From NCBI GenBank assembly GCA_045612925.1, contig JAZKZX010000043.1:1-34098 (forward strand): 34,098 nucleotides of DNA, read 5' to 3'. The notes below the pieces were generated by a model that searched no databases, had not been told where the DNA came from, and saw only the letters and a program-made list of their open reading frames with translations. Position 1 is the first letter of the stretch; every line of letters begins with the position of its first letter. The translations under genes and the position numbers were made by a program. The DNA is from UBA1189 sp045612925. Its GTDB lineage: Bacteria > Bacteroidota > Bacteroidia > Bacteroidales > Bacteroidaceae. This document shows, in pieces, positions 20,601 through 30,700 of this stretch.

Positions 20601-21287
20601 TTACTTTAACTTGGCGATGATGGTCTGGTTACCCGTGGTCTTCTGTCCCATGGTAATGCACACTTCTGTGCCGACGGGCAGGTATACATCAACGCGCGAA
20701 CCGAGCTTGATGAAACCGAAGTGCTGGTCAATGAAGCACTCCTCGCCGGGCTTGGCATAGGTCACGATGCGTCGTGCCATGGCTCCGGCTATCTGGCGTA
20801 CCATCACCTCCTTGCCTTCGGGGGTCTCCATGACTACCATAGAACGCTCGTTGTCTGTGCTGGCCTTGGGAAGGAAGGCGCGGTGGAACTTGCCATTCTC
20901 GTGGCGCACCTCCTTGACTACACCATCGACGGGGTACCAGTTGGCATGCACATTGAGCGGACTCATAAAGATGGATATCAGCAAGCGGCGATCGTGGAAA
21001 TAGTCGGGCTCATCCACCTCTTCGATAACCACAATCTTACCATCGGCAGGGGCTACCACAATATTCTCGGTGTCTTCGCCAGGGAAACGACGAGGTGGGC
21101 AACGAAAGAAGTTGACCAACAATAAGTATATAGTGGTGGTAAACACTGCGATGAGAATAAACAACCAGCGCAAGTCAGGATAGGTGAAGTAATAGGTCAC
21201 GGCATTGACGAAAAGCCAAACAAAGAATCCTACTGTCAGCTGGTGGGTGCCCTCTTGATGAAGGCGTATTTTACGGAGTTTTCGCAT
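20601..21287 (-). CDS. psd: Phosphatidylserine decarboxylase proenzyme (short form)
   Basis: The ATG at 21287 gives 228 residues. A promoter ending at 21309 excludes the longer frame that opens at 21386. Two membrane segments lie near 18-60. VVAPADGKIVVIEEV, SIFMSPLNVHANWYPVDG and the self-cleavage site GFIKLGSRVDVYL follow; Gly196-Ser197 is the expected cut that makes the pyruvoyl group. It decarboxylates phosphatidylserine to phosphatidylethanolamine at the inner membrane. It is first gene of the operon with pssA, DUF4834 and birA. Confidence 0.95.
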   Translation of the reverse strand: MRKLRKIRLHQEGTHQLTVGFFVWLFVNAVTYYFTYPDLRWLFILIAVFTTTIYLLLVNFFRCPPRRFPGEDTENIVVAPADGKIVVIEEVDEPDYFHDRRLLISIFMSPLNVHANWYPVDGVVKEVRHENGKFHRAFLPKASTDNERSMVVMETPEGKEVMVRQIAGAMARRIVTYAKPGEECFIDQHFGFIKLGSRVDVYLPVGTEVCITMGQKTTGNQTIIAKLK

Positions 21288-21308
21288 AGTATTGTTTGTT
21301 AAATTATG

Positions 21309-21339
21309 CAAATGTAAAGGAAATCTGCCAATGTTGCAA
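21309..21339 (-). promoter_or_regulatory. Bacteroidetes-type promoter of the psd operon (TTGC-N19-TACATTTG)
   Basis: The minus strand has TTGC (21336-21339), 19 bases, TACATTTG (21309-21316). The start codon at 21287 is about 20 bases on. Confidence 0.75.
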
Positions 21340-21385
21340 GAAAAAAGGCATTTATTACAACTTTCGAGGGAGCCCCTATGTCGCA

Positions 21386-23689
21386 TTAATCTTTAACAGG
21401 ACGAACGGAAAGGCCTGAGTGACGATTGAGTGAGTAAAGGAACTCGCCACGTTTAAGGTGGATAGTATATGCCGTGCCATACCAATTCTCATCATATTCA
21501 AATATTAACATCGTAGAAGACCAGTATTCTCCGCTTGCGTCAAGGCCTGTGTATGGGAGGAAGATAGCCTTTCCACTGTGACCTATAACTTTTGTTCCGC
21601 TTACGCCGTTAATGGTGGTCTCTACTCGCACGCAGTTGTATTTAAGTTCGTCGATTTCATGACGGGTAGGCATACGCCAATTATTGCCCCATTTAACATG
21701 GGCGACGTCATAGTCGGTACCACTGATATCGGAGCCAATATAGGTAAAATCAAGGGTTTCTGCATCATAATATTGATAGTTGTTTGTGCTATAACTCTCT
21801 TTCTCTTCTGTTTCGCCCCATGCGTAATATCCGCCATGCTCCTCGGGAGAGTTAGCGCCTATATTGCAAGATGCCCATTTTACGGACAAGCCAAGGTCTA
21901 TAGCTCTTGGGTCAGCATCAGGCTCTTCGGACGAGCCTTGGGCAAGTCGAAAGCCTGATTGCTGGAATCCGTATCCTCTATTGCCGTAGTCGCGGTGAGT
22001 GGTACGACAATTGCTACTCCAATCGCAATATCCACCACGGAGAACACGTTGCTGGTGATTTTGGGGACCTTCGAGAATAACAGGGTTGGTTTGGTCGGAA
22101 GAGGGATATTCACTGTATGCATCAATACACCATTCACAAACATTGCCGCTCATATCATAAATACCCAATTCGTTCGGCTGTTTGGTCTTTACAGGATTTA
22201 ATTGGTCTCTGCTATTGTTGTTATACCAAGCTACATCATCTATCGTATTGCTGCCGCTGTATTTGTAGCCTCGTGATTGGTTTCCGCCACGGGCTGCATA
22301 TTCCCACTCCGCTTCGGACGGTAGGCGAAAATTCTCTCCTGTCAGTTCATTGAGTTTATTGATAAAGATTAGGCAATCATCCCAGCTCACGACATCTACA
22401 GGGTATTGCATGTCGTTGGTGGAAGATGATGGATTGTTGTCCATTACCGCTAGCCACAGTTCTTGTGTAACTTCTGTTTCTCCTATGGTATAGTCATTCA
22501 AGGTAACCTGATGGGTGGGGAATTCATTAGCTTCGGCATCACTTCCTTGCTCATTCGTTGCCCCCATCGTAAATGTTCCGCCTTCAATACTAATCATCTT
22601 AAATGATACGCCATTGACGGTGTAGATTGTGCCGTTTGATTCAGGGGTTTCAGGTATGTCCTCATCGTTTTCGTTATTATCTTCGTTGTTTTCAGTGTCT
22701 TCATTATTGTCGCCTGAAGCATTATCTTCGGCCGACTCAATCCATAATCCATAACATACAGGGCGAACCTGCTTTTTCTCGCAACGATAGTGGCCACCGA
22801 CCCACCTGTTCCAATCGCTTTTTATGTCGAGCATGCTGGCGTAGTCCTGCCCACCACTTTCCGATGTCCAATGGTCTTCAGCTGGGAGCATGATGTAATT
22901 CCCATTAGGTCCGGTGATAATATAGTATCTGTCGTTGCCCATTCCTATCGAGGAAAGGTCGACCAATTCCCAGGTACACTTGTCGAGAAGTTCTTGGCAC
23001 TCACTCTTTGTAGGCATGCGCCAACCCTTACCCCATAGCACATAGGCGGCATCGTCAATGAGCTCGAGCTTTGTTCGTCCATCTACATTGCCGTATTGAC
23101 TATCAACGCAGTACTTGGTCATCGAGTATTCGTCGCCTTTGCACCATTTATAGCTCTCCCACCAGCTTTCATATTTTACATTGGCCTCTCCCCAAGCATA
23201 GTAGTAGCCCTCCTCCATGGGGCCTGATGCGCCTATATTGCACGAGGCCCACCTGATAGAGAGGCCGAGGTCTACAGCTTCGCCTGGCTCCATAAGAGAA
23301 GATGTGGTGAACGAATGCACCTCACCATATTGGTACTCTCCGTTTTCAGTGGCATAGGCTCGGTAGTAATAGGTGGTGCCAGGCTGGAGCATGGCAAGAT
23401 CTACAGTGAAATCGGTATTTGTATGGAGCGACATTTTCCTGCCTTCCCTATTTGATGGAGAGCTTTGTGTGTCATAGATTATGCCACAAGCAATATTGTC
23501 GCTCGCAGATATCTTTCCGCTTATCCTTGCTCCGTTAGGGGTGATAAATGTGGCTTCGCCTGTTTCAATGAACTTGATTTTGCTGTTTTGCTCAATGATA
23601 TCGGGTTTCTCTTCGCATCCTGCAAAAAATAGAGCGCTCATGAGGAGGCCCAACAAACTGATGCGGTAGCCTTTGTATAGTCTATTCAT
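21386..23689 (-). CDS. Large lipoprotein: Fn3-like, FISUMP-like, FGE-like, FISUMP-like domains
   Basis: The ATG at 23689 is chosen because it begins a lipoprotein signal (MNRLYKGYRISLLGLLMSAL, FFAGC, lipid Cys25); the frame is open 243 bases further but without protein character. Of 767 residues, 34-130 look fibronectin-III-like (TYYYRAYATENGEY). Residues 138-313 are a domain starting AVDLGLSIRWASCNIGA with WRMPTKSE and ending RPVCY, like the Fibrobacter major paralogous domain. Residues 319-350 are an acidic linker. Residues 364-583 are a formylglycine-generating-enzyme-like (SUMF1) domain, with GGTFTMG, FRLPSEAEWEYAARGG, DMSGNVCEW and RVLRGG. Residues 596-767 are a second copy of the 138-313 domain (AIDLGLSVKWASCNIGANSP). 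It should sit on the outer membrane surface or in the periplasm. The SUMF1 part is probably a binding fold, not an active enzyme. Confidence 0.88.
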   Translation of the reverse strand: MNRLYKGYRISLLGLLMSALFFAGCEEKPDIIEQNSKIKFIETGEATFITPNGARISGKISASDNIACGIIYDTQSSPSNREGRKMSLHTNTDFTVDLAMLQPGTTYYYRAYATENGEYQYGEVHSFTTSSLMEPGEAVDLGLSIRWASCNIGASGPMEEGYYYAWGEANVKYESWWESYKWCKGDEYSMTKYCVDSQYGNVDGRTKLELIDDAAYVLWGKGWRMPTKSECQELLDKCTWELVDLSSIGMGNDRYYIITGPNGNYIMLPAEDHWTSESGGQDYASMLDIKSDWNRWVGGHYRCEKKQVRPVCYGLWIESAEDNASGDNNEDTENNEDNNENDEDIPETPESNGTIYTVNGVSFKMISIEGGTFTMGATNEQGSDAEANEFPTHQVTLNDYTIGETEVTQELWLAVMDNNPSSSTNDMQYPVDVVSWDDCLIFINKLNELTGENFRLPSEAEWEYAARGGNQSRGYKYSGSNTIDDVAWYNNNSRDQLNPVKTKQPNELGIYDMSGNVCEWCIDAYSEYPSSDQTNPVILEGPQNHQQRVLRGGYCDWSSNCRTTHRDYGNRGYGFQQSGFRLAQGSSEEPDADPRAIDLGLSVKWASCNIGANSPEEHGGYYAWGETEEKESYSTNNYQYYDAETLDFTYIGSDISGTDYDVAHVKWGNNWRMPTRHEIDELKYNCVRVETTINGVSGTKVIGHSGKAIFLPYTGLDASGEYWSSTMLIFEYDENWYGTAYTIHLKRGEFLYSLNRHSGLSVRPVKD

Positions 23690-23893
23690 TGTATATCTGT
23701 ATGTATGGTTGCTATATGTAATGTTTTCAAAGTGCAAAGTTACTGTAAAAAAATGATTTGGCGAAGTGTGTGTCGCTCTAACTATATAGCTTTCAGAAAA
23801 GTGATAAGCATTGGGCGTATTACTCACTTTCCAGGTGGAAAACTTTTGGATAAATAATTCGTGGCAGATGGTGAAAAATCGTGAGGAATTGTG

Positions 23894-23901
23894 TAACTTT
23901 G
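23894..23901 (+). promoter_or_regulatory. -7 element TAACTTTG before rsmH
   Basis: Exact TAnnTTTG. The -33 box is poor. Transcription would start near 23907, which places the rsmH start at 23919 or 23931. Confidence 0.5.
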
Positions 23902-23918
23902 AAGCGAATATGGAAACT

Positions 23919-24827
23919 ATGGAAACAAACATGCCCTATCACATCCCAGTGATGCTGCACGAGACGGTAGATGGGCTGGATATAGTCCCTGGCGGGGTGT
24001 ATGCAGATATGACTTTCGGAGGTGGTGGACACTCCCGTGAAATACTGCGTAGGATGGACGAGACGGCACGATTGTTTAGCTTTGACCAAGATGCTGATGC
24101 TGAGCGTAACATCGTGGACGATGATCGCTTCACCTTCGTGCGTAGCAACTTCCGATACTTGCGTAACTGGATGCGCTACCATGGCGTGGAGCAACTCGAC
24201 GGCGTGCTGGCCGATCTTGGCGTGTCGAGCCATCAGTTCGACGAAGGAGAACTGGGATTCTCATTTCGCTTTGATGCCAAACTTGATATGCGTATGAATC
24301 GCCGAGATGGACTCACAGCAGCTGACATCGTGAACACCTATGACGAGGAGCGCCTGGCGGAGATATTTTATCTCTATGGAGAGTTGCTCAATAGTCGCAA
24401 GTTGGCTTCGGTCATCGTGAAGGCACGAGCACAAACTCCTATAGAGACAACAGGACAACTATATGAGATAGTGAAACGACTCTTCGGGCGTGACCGTGAG
24501 AAGAAGGAGATGGCAAAGCTCTTTCAAGCTCTGCGTATCGAGGTGAATGAGGAGATGGAGGCCCTGAAGGAGATGCTACAATCGGCTACTGAACTCCTAC
24601 GCCCAGGTGGAAGACTTGTAGTACTCACCTATCATTCGCTCGAGGACCGCTTGGTGAAGAATCTCATGAAGACGGGAAATGTAGAGGGAAAGGTGGAGCA
24701 GGATATCTATGGTACCAAACCATCGCCATACCGTATGGTGGGTAAGGTGGCAGTGGCAAGTCGTGAAGAACAGGAGGAGAATCCACGCTCACGTAGTGCC
24801 AAATTGAGAATAGGCGAGAAAAAGTAG
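23919..24827 (+). CDS. rsmH: 16S rRNA (cytosine-1402-N4)-methyltransferase
   Basis: About 302 residues from the ATG at 23919; ATGs at 23910 and 23931 are alternatives. YHIPVMLHETV, VYADMTFGGGGHSREIL (SAM-binding), LADLGVSSHQFD, RMNRRDGLTAADIVN, KLFQALRIEVNEEMEAL and GGRLVVLTYHSLEDRLVK cover the whole RsmH family. It methylates C1402 of 16S rRNA. In most bacteria it lies second in the division and cell-wall cluster, after mraZ. Here no mraZ precedes it; the upstream gene is the divergent lipoprotein. ftsL follows after 32 bases. Confidence 0.95.
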   Translation: METNMPYHIPVMLHETVDGLDIVPGGVYADMTFGGGGHSREILRRMDETARLFSFDQDADAERNIVDDDRFTFVRSNFRYLRNWMRYHGVEQLDGVLADLGVSSHQFDEGELGFSFRFDAKLDMRMNRRDGLTAADIVNTYDEERLAEIFYLYGELLNSRKLASVIVKARAQTPIETTGQLYEIVKRLFGRDREKKEMAKLFQALRIEVNEEMEALKEMLQSATELLRPGGRLVVLTYHSLEDRLVKNLMKTGNVEGKVEQDIYGTKPSPYRMVGKVAVASREEQEENPRSRSAKLRIGEKK

Positions 24828-24859
24828 GGTCGCTAATCCTAAAAATAGAATAGATACAT

Positions 24860-25189
24860 ATGTCATCTGAAAAGAAGAAAAAAAATAAACTCAAGGCATG
24901 GCTTGATGGAGATATGTTGCTCAACCTGTTTTTGCAACGTCACTTGGGAATTATTCTTATGGTGTTTGCAATGATTCTTGCGTATGTGAGCAACCGCTAT
25001 GCCTTTCAAAAGGAACAGGTTGAGATAAAGCATTTGCGTTCTCAACTGAATGATATGAAATATGAGGCACTTGCAAGATCGAGGGAATTGATGGAGAAGA
25101 GTCGTGAGTCTAATATCCAACGTTTTATCGTGGAACAAGGTATCGAATTGCAGATTCCTACCAAGGCTCCTGTGGTGATAAAGAAATAG
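24860..25189 (+). CDS. ftsL: Division protein FtsL (Bacteroidetes type)
   Basis: Protein of 109 residues. A basic cytoplasmic start (SSEKKKKNKLKAW) is followed by one membrane segment (LGIILMVFAMILAYVSNRYA) and a periplasmic coiled coil (KEQVEIKHLRSQLNDMKYEA). Length, topology and place between rsmH and ftsI identify FtsL. It recruits the divisome with FtsB and FtsQ and helps activate FtsI/FtsW. It starts 32 bases after rsmH and ends 4 bases before ftsI. Confidence 0.88.
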   Translation: MSSEKKKKNKLKAWLDGDMLLNLFLQRHLGIILMVFAMILAYVSNRYAFQKEQVEIKHLRSQLNDMKYEALARSRELMEKSRESNIQRFIVEQGIELQIPTKAPVVIKK

Positions 25190-25193
25190 GCGT

Positions 25194-27401
25194 ATGCAAC
25201 ACCCTAAAGATAAAAAGATTATATCTCGTTATTTTACCATCATTATATGTATGGCTGCATTGGGTATAGCCATACTGGTGAAGGCTTTGTCTGTGATGGT
25301 TTTCGAACGCAGCTATTGGCAAACGGTAGCAGGCCGTTCTATGGTGGATAGTATACCCATAGCGCCCAGACGAGGAGATATCCTTAGCGATGATGGGCAA
25401 TTGATGGCAAGTAGTATGCCTCAATATACCCTCTATATGGATTTTTGGGTGTCTGATATAGATGAGAATCGGCGCAAGAAAGCTCAGTATGAGCGGGATA
25501 CAATGCTGATCAACAATCTTGATGAGATATGTAGAGAACTTCACGAGATACTTCCTGACAAAAGCGTGGAGGAGTTTAAGCGTACCTTCCGCGATGGTAT
25601 GGCTGCAAAGAATAAACGAGCAAAGAGCTATCGACACTGGGCTATATATGGTTCCAAACGAATATCTCATGCTCAATACAAAGAGATAATGAACAATACC
25701 ATACTGGGGAAGAAGGCCTCCACATTGGGACTCTATAACGAGAGTAATACAGATCGCATAAAAATCTATGGCTCGCTGGCACGACGCACATTGGGTGATG
25801 TGTATGCCAAGGTCGATTCAGCAAAGAATGGTATAGAACTGGCATACGATGACTACTTGAGAGGGGAACCTGGATTGGGGCATCAAAAGAGAATCAACGG
25901 AGAGAAGGTCTATATTGAGGATATTTCTCCGGTCGATGGTATGGATGTGCAAACTACACTGAATGTGGAGATACAGGATATCGCAGAGAAAGCTCTGCTT
26001 GACATGCTCCATAAGCAGAACACGCAGTACAATGGTGATGCCCGTACAGGTGTGGTGGTCGTGATGGAAGTGGCCACAGGAGACATCAAGGCAATGGTAA
26101 ATATGAGCCGTGCTGGAGATGGAAACTACTACGAACTGAAAAATCATGCCTTAGCAGATATCCTGGAGCCAGGTTCAACCTTCAAGACTGCCTCGCTATT
26201 GGTGGCTCTCGATGATAAGAAGATTAGCATCAATGATTCTGTAGATGCCAACCGTGGACTTTATAAATTCGGTACCGCTACGATGAGAGACCACAATTGG
26301 AACCGGGAGAGCGCTTATGGTATGCTCAGCGTACCTCAGGTGCTGATGTACTCTTCGAATGTTGGCACCGCGCGTCTTATCGATGAGAACTATTACAACA
26401 ATCCCGAAAAGTTTGTCGAGGGACTTCATCGCATGGGATTAGCTACACACTTCCCGTTGTTGCCTGGCACGGGTAAGCCTGTCATTCGCAAACCGAATGA
26501 GAAACGGACAAACTGGTCGCGTACGGCACTCCCTTGGATGTCTATTGGTTATGAAACACAGATAGCACCAATCAATATCGTGGCATTTTATAATGCCATT
26601 GCCAATGGAGGAACCTTTATGAAGCCTCGCCTCGTGTCGGCAATCCTTGAAGATGGACAAGTCGTTGAGGAGTTTAAGCCCGAGGTGCTTATCGATAAGA
26701 TCGCTTCAAAGCAAGCACTTGATGATATCACGAAGATGTTGACCATGGTAGTCAATGAACCTACAGGACTTGGGCGTCAAGCAAAATCAGACAACTTTGT
26801 GGTTGCAGGTAAGACTGGTACAGCACAGATAGCCAGTGGCGGACAACTCAAGGGAGGTGGACACCAATTGAGCTTTTGCGGTTTCTTCCCTGCTGATGCT
26901 CCTAAATATACTTGTATCGTTTCCATTCAGACGAAGGGTGGACTCATATCTGGTGGTGGTGTCGCAGGTGTTGTGTTTGGGGAGATTGCCAAGCGTGTGA
27001 TGGCAAGAGACGACCAGCGAGATGTCGCAGAGTTGCGTGACTCTACCGCAAATCATATACCATCGGTACTTAAGGGTAATATCACTGCAGCTCACTATGT
27101 GCTTGATCGGTTTGATGTCCCTACAACATGGGAGGCCTCAGTGTCATATCGCGCAGGTTTGATTGTGTGGGGCAACGCAGAATGTGGTGAGGCAAGTGTA
27201 GCGCTTGTTGGCGTGGATTTTGACCCCTCGCAAGGTAAGGTACCCAATGTAAGGGGACTTGGGGCAAGAGATGCCGTTTATATGCTTGAGGCATGTGGAC
27301 TTAATGTTCGTCTTTCGGGCAGAGGTAAGGTAAGTACACAGAGCATACAACCAGGAAGCATAGTGCGCAAGGGACAAACGATATCCTTAGTACTAAAATA
27401 A
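25194..27401 (+). CDS. ftsI: Class B penicillin-binding protein / FtsI with one PASTA domain
   Basis: Protein of 735 residues. One membrane anchor near 12-32 is followed by the pedestal (APRRGDILSDDGQLMA) and the transpeptidase: STFK (328-331, nucleophile Ser328), SSN (387-389) and KTG (540-542). The C-terminal 60 residues (KVPNVRGLGARDAVYMLEAC, ending GQTISLVLK) form a PASTA domain. It cross-links septal peptidoglycan. In related genomes murE, mraY and the rest of the cluster follow. Here a strong terminator follows at once and the next genes are unrelated, so the cluster is cut short after ftsI. Confidence 0.94.
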   Translation: MQHPKDKKIISRYFTIIICMAALGIAILVKALSVMVFERSYWQTVAGRSMVDSIPIAPRRGDILSDDGQLMASSMPQYTLYMDFWVSDIDENRRKKAQYERDTMLINNLDEICRELHEILPDKSVEEFKRTFRDGMAAKNKRAKSYRHWAIYGSKRISHAQYKEIMNNTILGKKASTLGLYNESNTDRIKIYGSLARRTLGDVYAKVDSAKNGIELAYDDYLRGEPGLGHQKRINGEKVYIEDISPVDGMDVQTTLNVEIQDIAEKALLDMLHKQNTQYNGDARTGVVVVMEVATGDIKAMVNMSRAGDGNYYELKNHALADILEPGSTFKTASLLVALDDKKISINDSVDANRGLYKFGTATMRDHNWNRESAYGMLSVPQVLMYSSNVGTARLIDENYYNNPEKFVEGLHRMGLATHFPLLPGTGKPVIRKPNEKRTNWSRTALPWMSIGYETQIAPINIVAFYNAIANGGTFMKPRLVSAILEDGQVVEEFKPEVLIDKIASKQALDDITKMLTMVVNEPTGLGRQAKSDNFVVAGKTGTAQIASGGQLKGGGHQLSFCGFFPADAPKYTCIVSIQTKGGLISGGGVAGVVFGEIAKRVMARDDQRDVAELRDSTANHIPSVLKGNITAAHYVLDRFDVPTTWEASVSYRAGLIVWGNAECGEASVALVGVDFDPSQGKVPNVRGLGARDAVYMLEACGLNVRLSGRGKVSTQSIQPGSIVRKGQTISLVLK

Positions 27402-27420
27402 ATAGTTAATCTATAATAAA

Positions 27421-27455
27421 AATAGGAAGTCCCAGAGTCCGGGACTTCCTATTTT
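27421..27455. terminator. Intrinsic terminator after ftsI, about 13-15 bp stem
   Basis: AATAGGAAGTCCC (27421-27433), loop AGAGTCC, GGGACTTCCTATT (27441-27453), then TTATT. Further A-T pairs extend the stem at its base. It can work in both directions between ftsI and the small minus-strand gene. Confidence 0.9.
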
Positions 27456-27478
27456 ATTAATTATGTTGGCTTGGAGAT

Positions 27479-27667
27479 TTATTTAAACCAACTAACCAAT
27501 TTGTCCTTGGCATAGAAGTAGTATACAGCCAAGCCTACCCATGAAGTACAAAGCACTGCTATTGCACTGATAACCTTACCTGCTGTACCCATGGGCATCT
27601 TAATAATCTCCAATACAGCCTTGATAGCTAATACAAGGCCGATGATGTAAATGATAGTTCCTAACAT
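27479..27667 (-). CDS. Small inner-membrane protein
   Basis: Protein of 62 residues with two hydrophobic segments (IIYIIGLVLAIKAVLEII and VISAIAVLCTSWVGLAVYYF) and a short polar end, KDKLVSWFK. The pattern W-x-GxAxYYFYxKDK recalls the PLDc_N type of two-helix membrane module (usually P-x-G-xxxYxxxGR), but the match is loose. Function unknown. It is a separate gene between the terminators of ftsI and nifJ. The A-rich leader on the minus strand supports the ATG. Confidence 0.6.
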   Translation of the reverse strand: MLGTIIYIIGLVLAIKAVLEIIKMPMGTAGKVISAIAVLCTSWVGLAVYYFYAKDKLVSWFK

Positions 27668-27702
27668 TTTGTGTTCTTTTAGTTTGAGTTATAAAATTTT
27701 CA

Positions 27703-27736
27703 ATGATAGCAAGACGCTAAAACACCTTGCTATCAT
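27703..27736 (-). terminator. Hairpin after nifJ, 11-bp perfect stem
   Basis: ATGATAGCAAG (27703-27713) pairs with CTTGCTATCAT (27726-27736), with a 12-base loop. It lies 13 bases past the nifJ stop. The T-run after it on the minus strand is weak, so it may stabilise the mRNA end. Confidence 0.6.
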
Positions 27737-27748
27737 CTTATGATATTA

Positions 27749-30700
27749 TCAATACTCCATCTTTGTCATGCGCACATAGCTCTGGTAGCGCTTCTTGGCC
27801 ATCTCCTCGCAAGCATTGAAGAGGTCAGCTGCCTCGGCGGGGTATTGCTTCATCACCGAAGCGAAGCGTACCTCACCCTTGAGGAAGTCTTGGAAGCCCT
27901 CCCACTGCGGCTCCTTAGAGTCGAGTGTGAACGGATTCTTGCCCTCTGCCTCGAGTGCGGGGTTGAAGCGCCAGAGGTGCCAGTAACCGCATGCAACAGC
28001 AGCAGCCTCCTCGGCCTGTGCCTTACCCATACCCTTCTTCAAACCGTGGTTGATACAGGGAGCGTAAGCGATGATGATTGAGGGACCGGGATAAGCTTCA
28101 GCCTCGCGGATAGCCTTGAGGCACTGGCTCTGGTCGGCACCCATAGCTACCTGCGCTACATATACATAGCCGTAGGTAGTAGCAATCATGCCGAGGTCTT
28201 TCTTGCGGACACGCTTACCTGAAGCGGCAGACTTGGCAATGGCGCCGAGCGGAGTAGCCTTTGATGACTGGCCACCGGTGTTAGAGTATACCTCTGTGTC
28301 GAGCACGAGGATGTTCACATCTTCACCCGAAGCAATCACGTGGTCGAGACCGCCGTAACCGATATCGTAAGAGGCACCGTCACCACCGATGATCCACTGT
28401 GAACGCTTCACGAGGTAGTGGCTGAGCTCCTTCAGCTGAGCACATACGGGGCAACCAGCAGCTGAGCTTGCCTCGATATGGGGTAGCAATGCTGCGGCAG
28501 CAGCCTTAGAGGCATCAGCATCGTCCTGACCGGCAATCCAAGCCTGGGCAGCCTCCTTATATTCGGCAGAAACCTTGTCGCTGGCAATCATCTCTTCCAA
28601 GAGAGCCTGTACGCGAGCCTTCATCTTCTTGTTGGCAAGCACCATACCGAGACCAAACTCGCAGAAGTCCTCGAAGAGAGAGTTTGCCCATGCAGGACCC
28701 TGACCCTTCTCGTTGGTTGTATAAGGTGTTGAGGGGATTGAACCTGAGTAGATTGATGAGCAACCAGTAGCGTTAGCCACCATCTGACGGTCACCATAGA
28801 GCTGAGAAATGAGCTTCACATAGGGTGTCTCACCGCAACCCGAACATGCACCAGAGAACTGGAAGAGCGGAGTAGCAAATTGTGAGTTCTTGGGGTTAGA
28901 CTTGATATCTACGAGAGCCTGCTTGCTCTTCACGTTCTTCACGCAGTAATCCCAGTTGGCTGCCTCTTTGAGCTCGCCTTCGAGGGGAACCATCTTGAGG
29001 GCAGGACCACCGAGCTTGGGATTGCCGGGACATACATCGGCGCAGTTGCCGCAACCGAGACAGTCCATCACACCCACCTGGATACGGAACTTCATGCCCT
29101 TCATCGCAGCGGGAGCCTTCATTTCAATCATGTCACCGTTAATGCCAGCAGCTTCGGTATCATCCATTACGAACGGACGGATACAAGCGTGGGGACAAAC
29201 GAAGGCACACTTGTTACATTGGATACACTTCTCTGCATCCCATACAGGAACGAAGGGTGCTACACCGCGCTTTTCATAAGCCGATGTGCCCTGAGGCCAT
29301 GTGCCATCCTCGTAGCCCTTGAAGGCCGATACGGGGAGTAGGTCGCCATTCTGTGCGTTGATAGGACGTACTACCTCGTTGATGAATGCGGGGTCGTCGT
29401 TGGCCACCTTCTCATCAGCGGGGAGGTTACTCCAAGCAGCATCTACTACGAGTTCCTTGTACTCACCACCGCGATCTACAGCAGCGTAGTTCTTGTTGAC
29501 GATATCCTCGCCCTTCTTGCCGTATGACTTCACGATGAACTTCTTCATCTGCTCGATGGCCAAGTCAACGGGGATCACTTCAGTGATGCGGAAAAAGGCA
29601 CTCTGGAGGATGGTGTTGGTGCGGTTGCCGAGGCCAATCTCCTGTGCAATCTTGGTAGCGTTGATATAGTATACCTTGATGTTGTTGTCAGCAAAGTACT
29701 TCTTGACATTGTTGGGAAGGTTTGCAGCCAACTCATCGCCCTCCCAGATGGTGTTGAGCAGGAAGGTACCGTTCTTCTGCAAGCCACGAGTCACATCGTA
29801 CATCTTCAGGTAAGCCTGTACGTGGCAAGCTACGAAGTTAGGTGTATTTACCAAGTAGGTAGAGCGGATTTCGCTATCACCGAAACGGAGGTGTGAGCAG
29901 GTGAAACCACCCGACTTCTTTGAGTCGTATGAGAAGTATGCCTGACAGTGCTTGTCGGTGTTGTCACCGATAATCTTCACTGAATTCTTGTTGGCACCTA
30001 CCGTACCGTCGGCACCAAGACCGTAGAACTTAGCCTGGAACATACCGTCGCCACCCATAGCGATCTCCTCTTTCTGGGGAAGCGAGGTAAAGGTAACGTC
30101 ATCTACGATACCCACGGTGAACTGGTTCTTGGGTTCAGCCATAGCGAGGTTCTCATATACGGCAAGGATCTGTGCTGGAGTAGTATCGTTAGAGCCGAGA
30201 CCATAACGGCCACCCACAATAACGGGAGCGTCGGGCTGGCCATAGTAGCAGTCCTTCACATCGAGGTAGAGGGGTTCGCCATTAGCACCGGGCTCCTTAG
30301 TGCGGTCAAGCACGGCAATACGCTTAGCTGTCTTGGGCACAGCAGCGAGGAAGTGCTTTGCAGAGAAGGGACGATAGAGGTGTACGGCCACGAGACCAAC
30401 CTTCTCGCCCTGAGCGGTGAGGTGGTCAACAACTTCGCGGATAGCCTCTGTCACCGAACCCATAGCGATGATCACGCGGTCGGCATCCTCAGCGCCATAA
30501 TAGTCGAAGAGACCATACTTGCGGCCAGTGATCTCTGAGATCTTCTCCATATATTCCTCCACTACAGCAGGTACGTTAGCGTAGTAGTTGTTGCAGCTCT
30601 CGCGGTGAGCGAAGAAGGTGTCGGGGTTCTCGGCCATACCACGTGCCACGGGGTGCTCGGGAGTGAGTGCGCGGCTACGGAACTCGGCCAATGCCTTTTG

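Noticed and set aside
23690..23932. N-terminal extension of the large lipoprotein by 81 residues
   Set aside because: The extension would place the lipoprotein signal inside the protein and overlaps the rsmH start. The ATG at 23689 begins a proper signal peptide.
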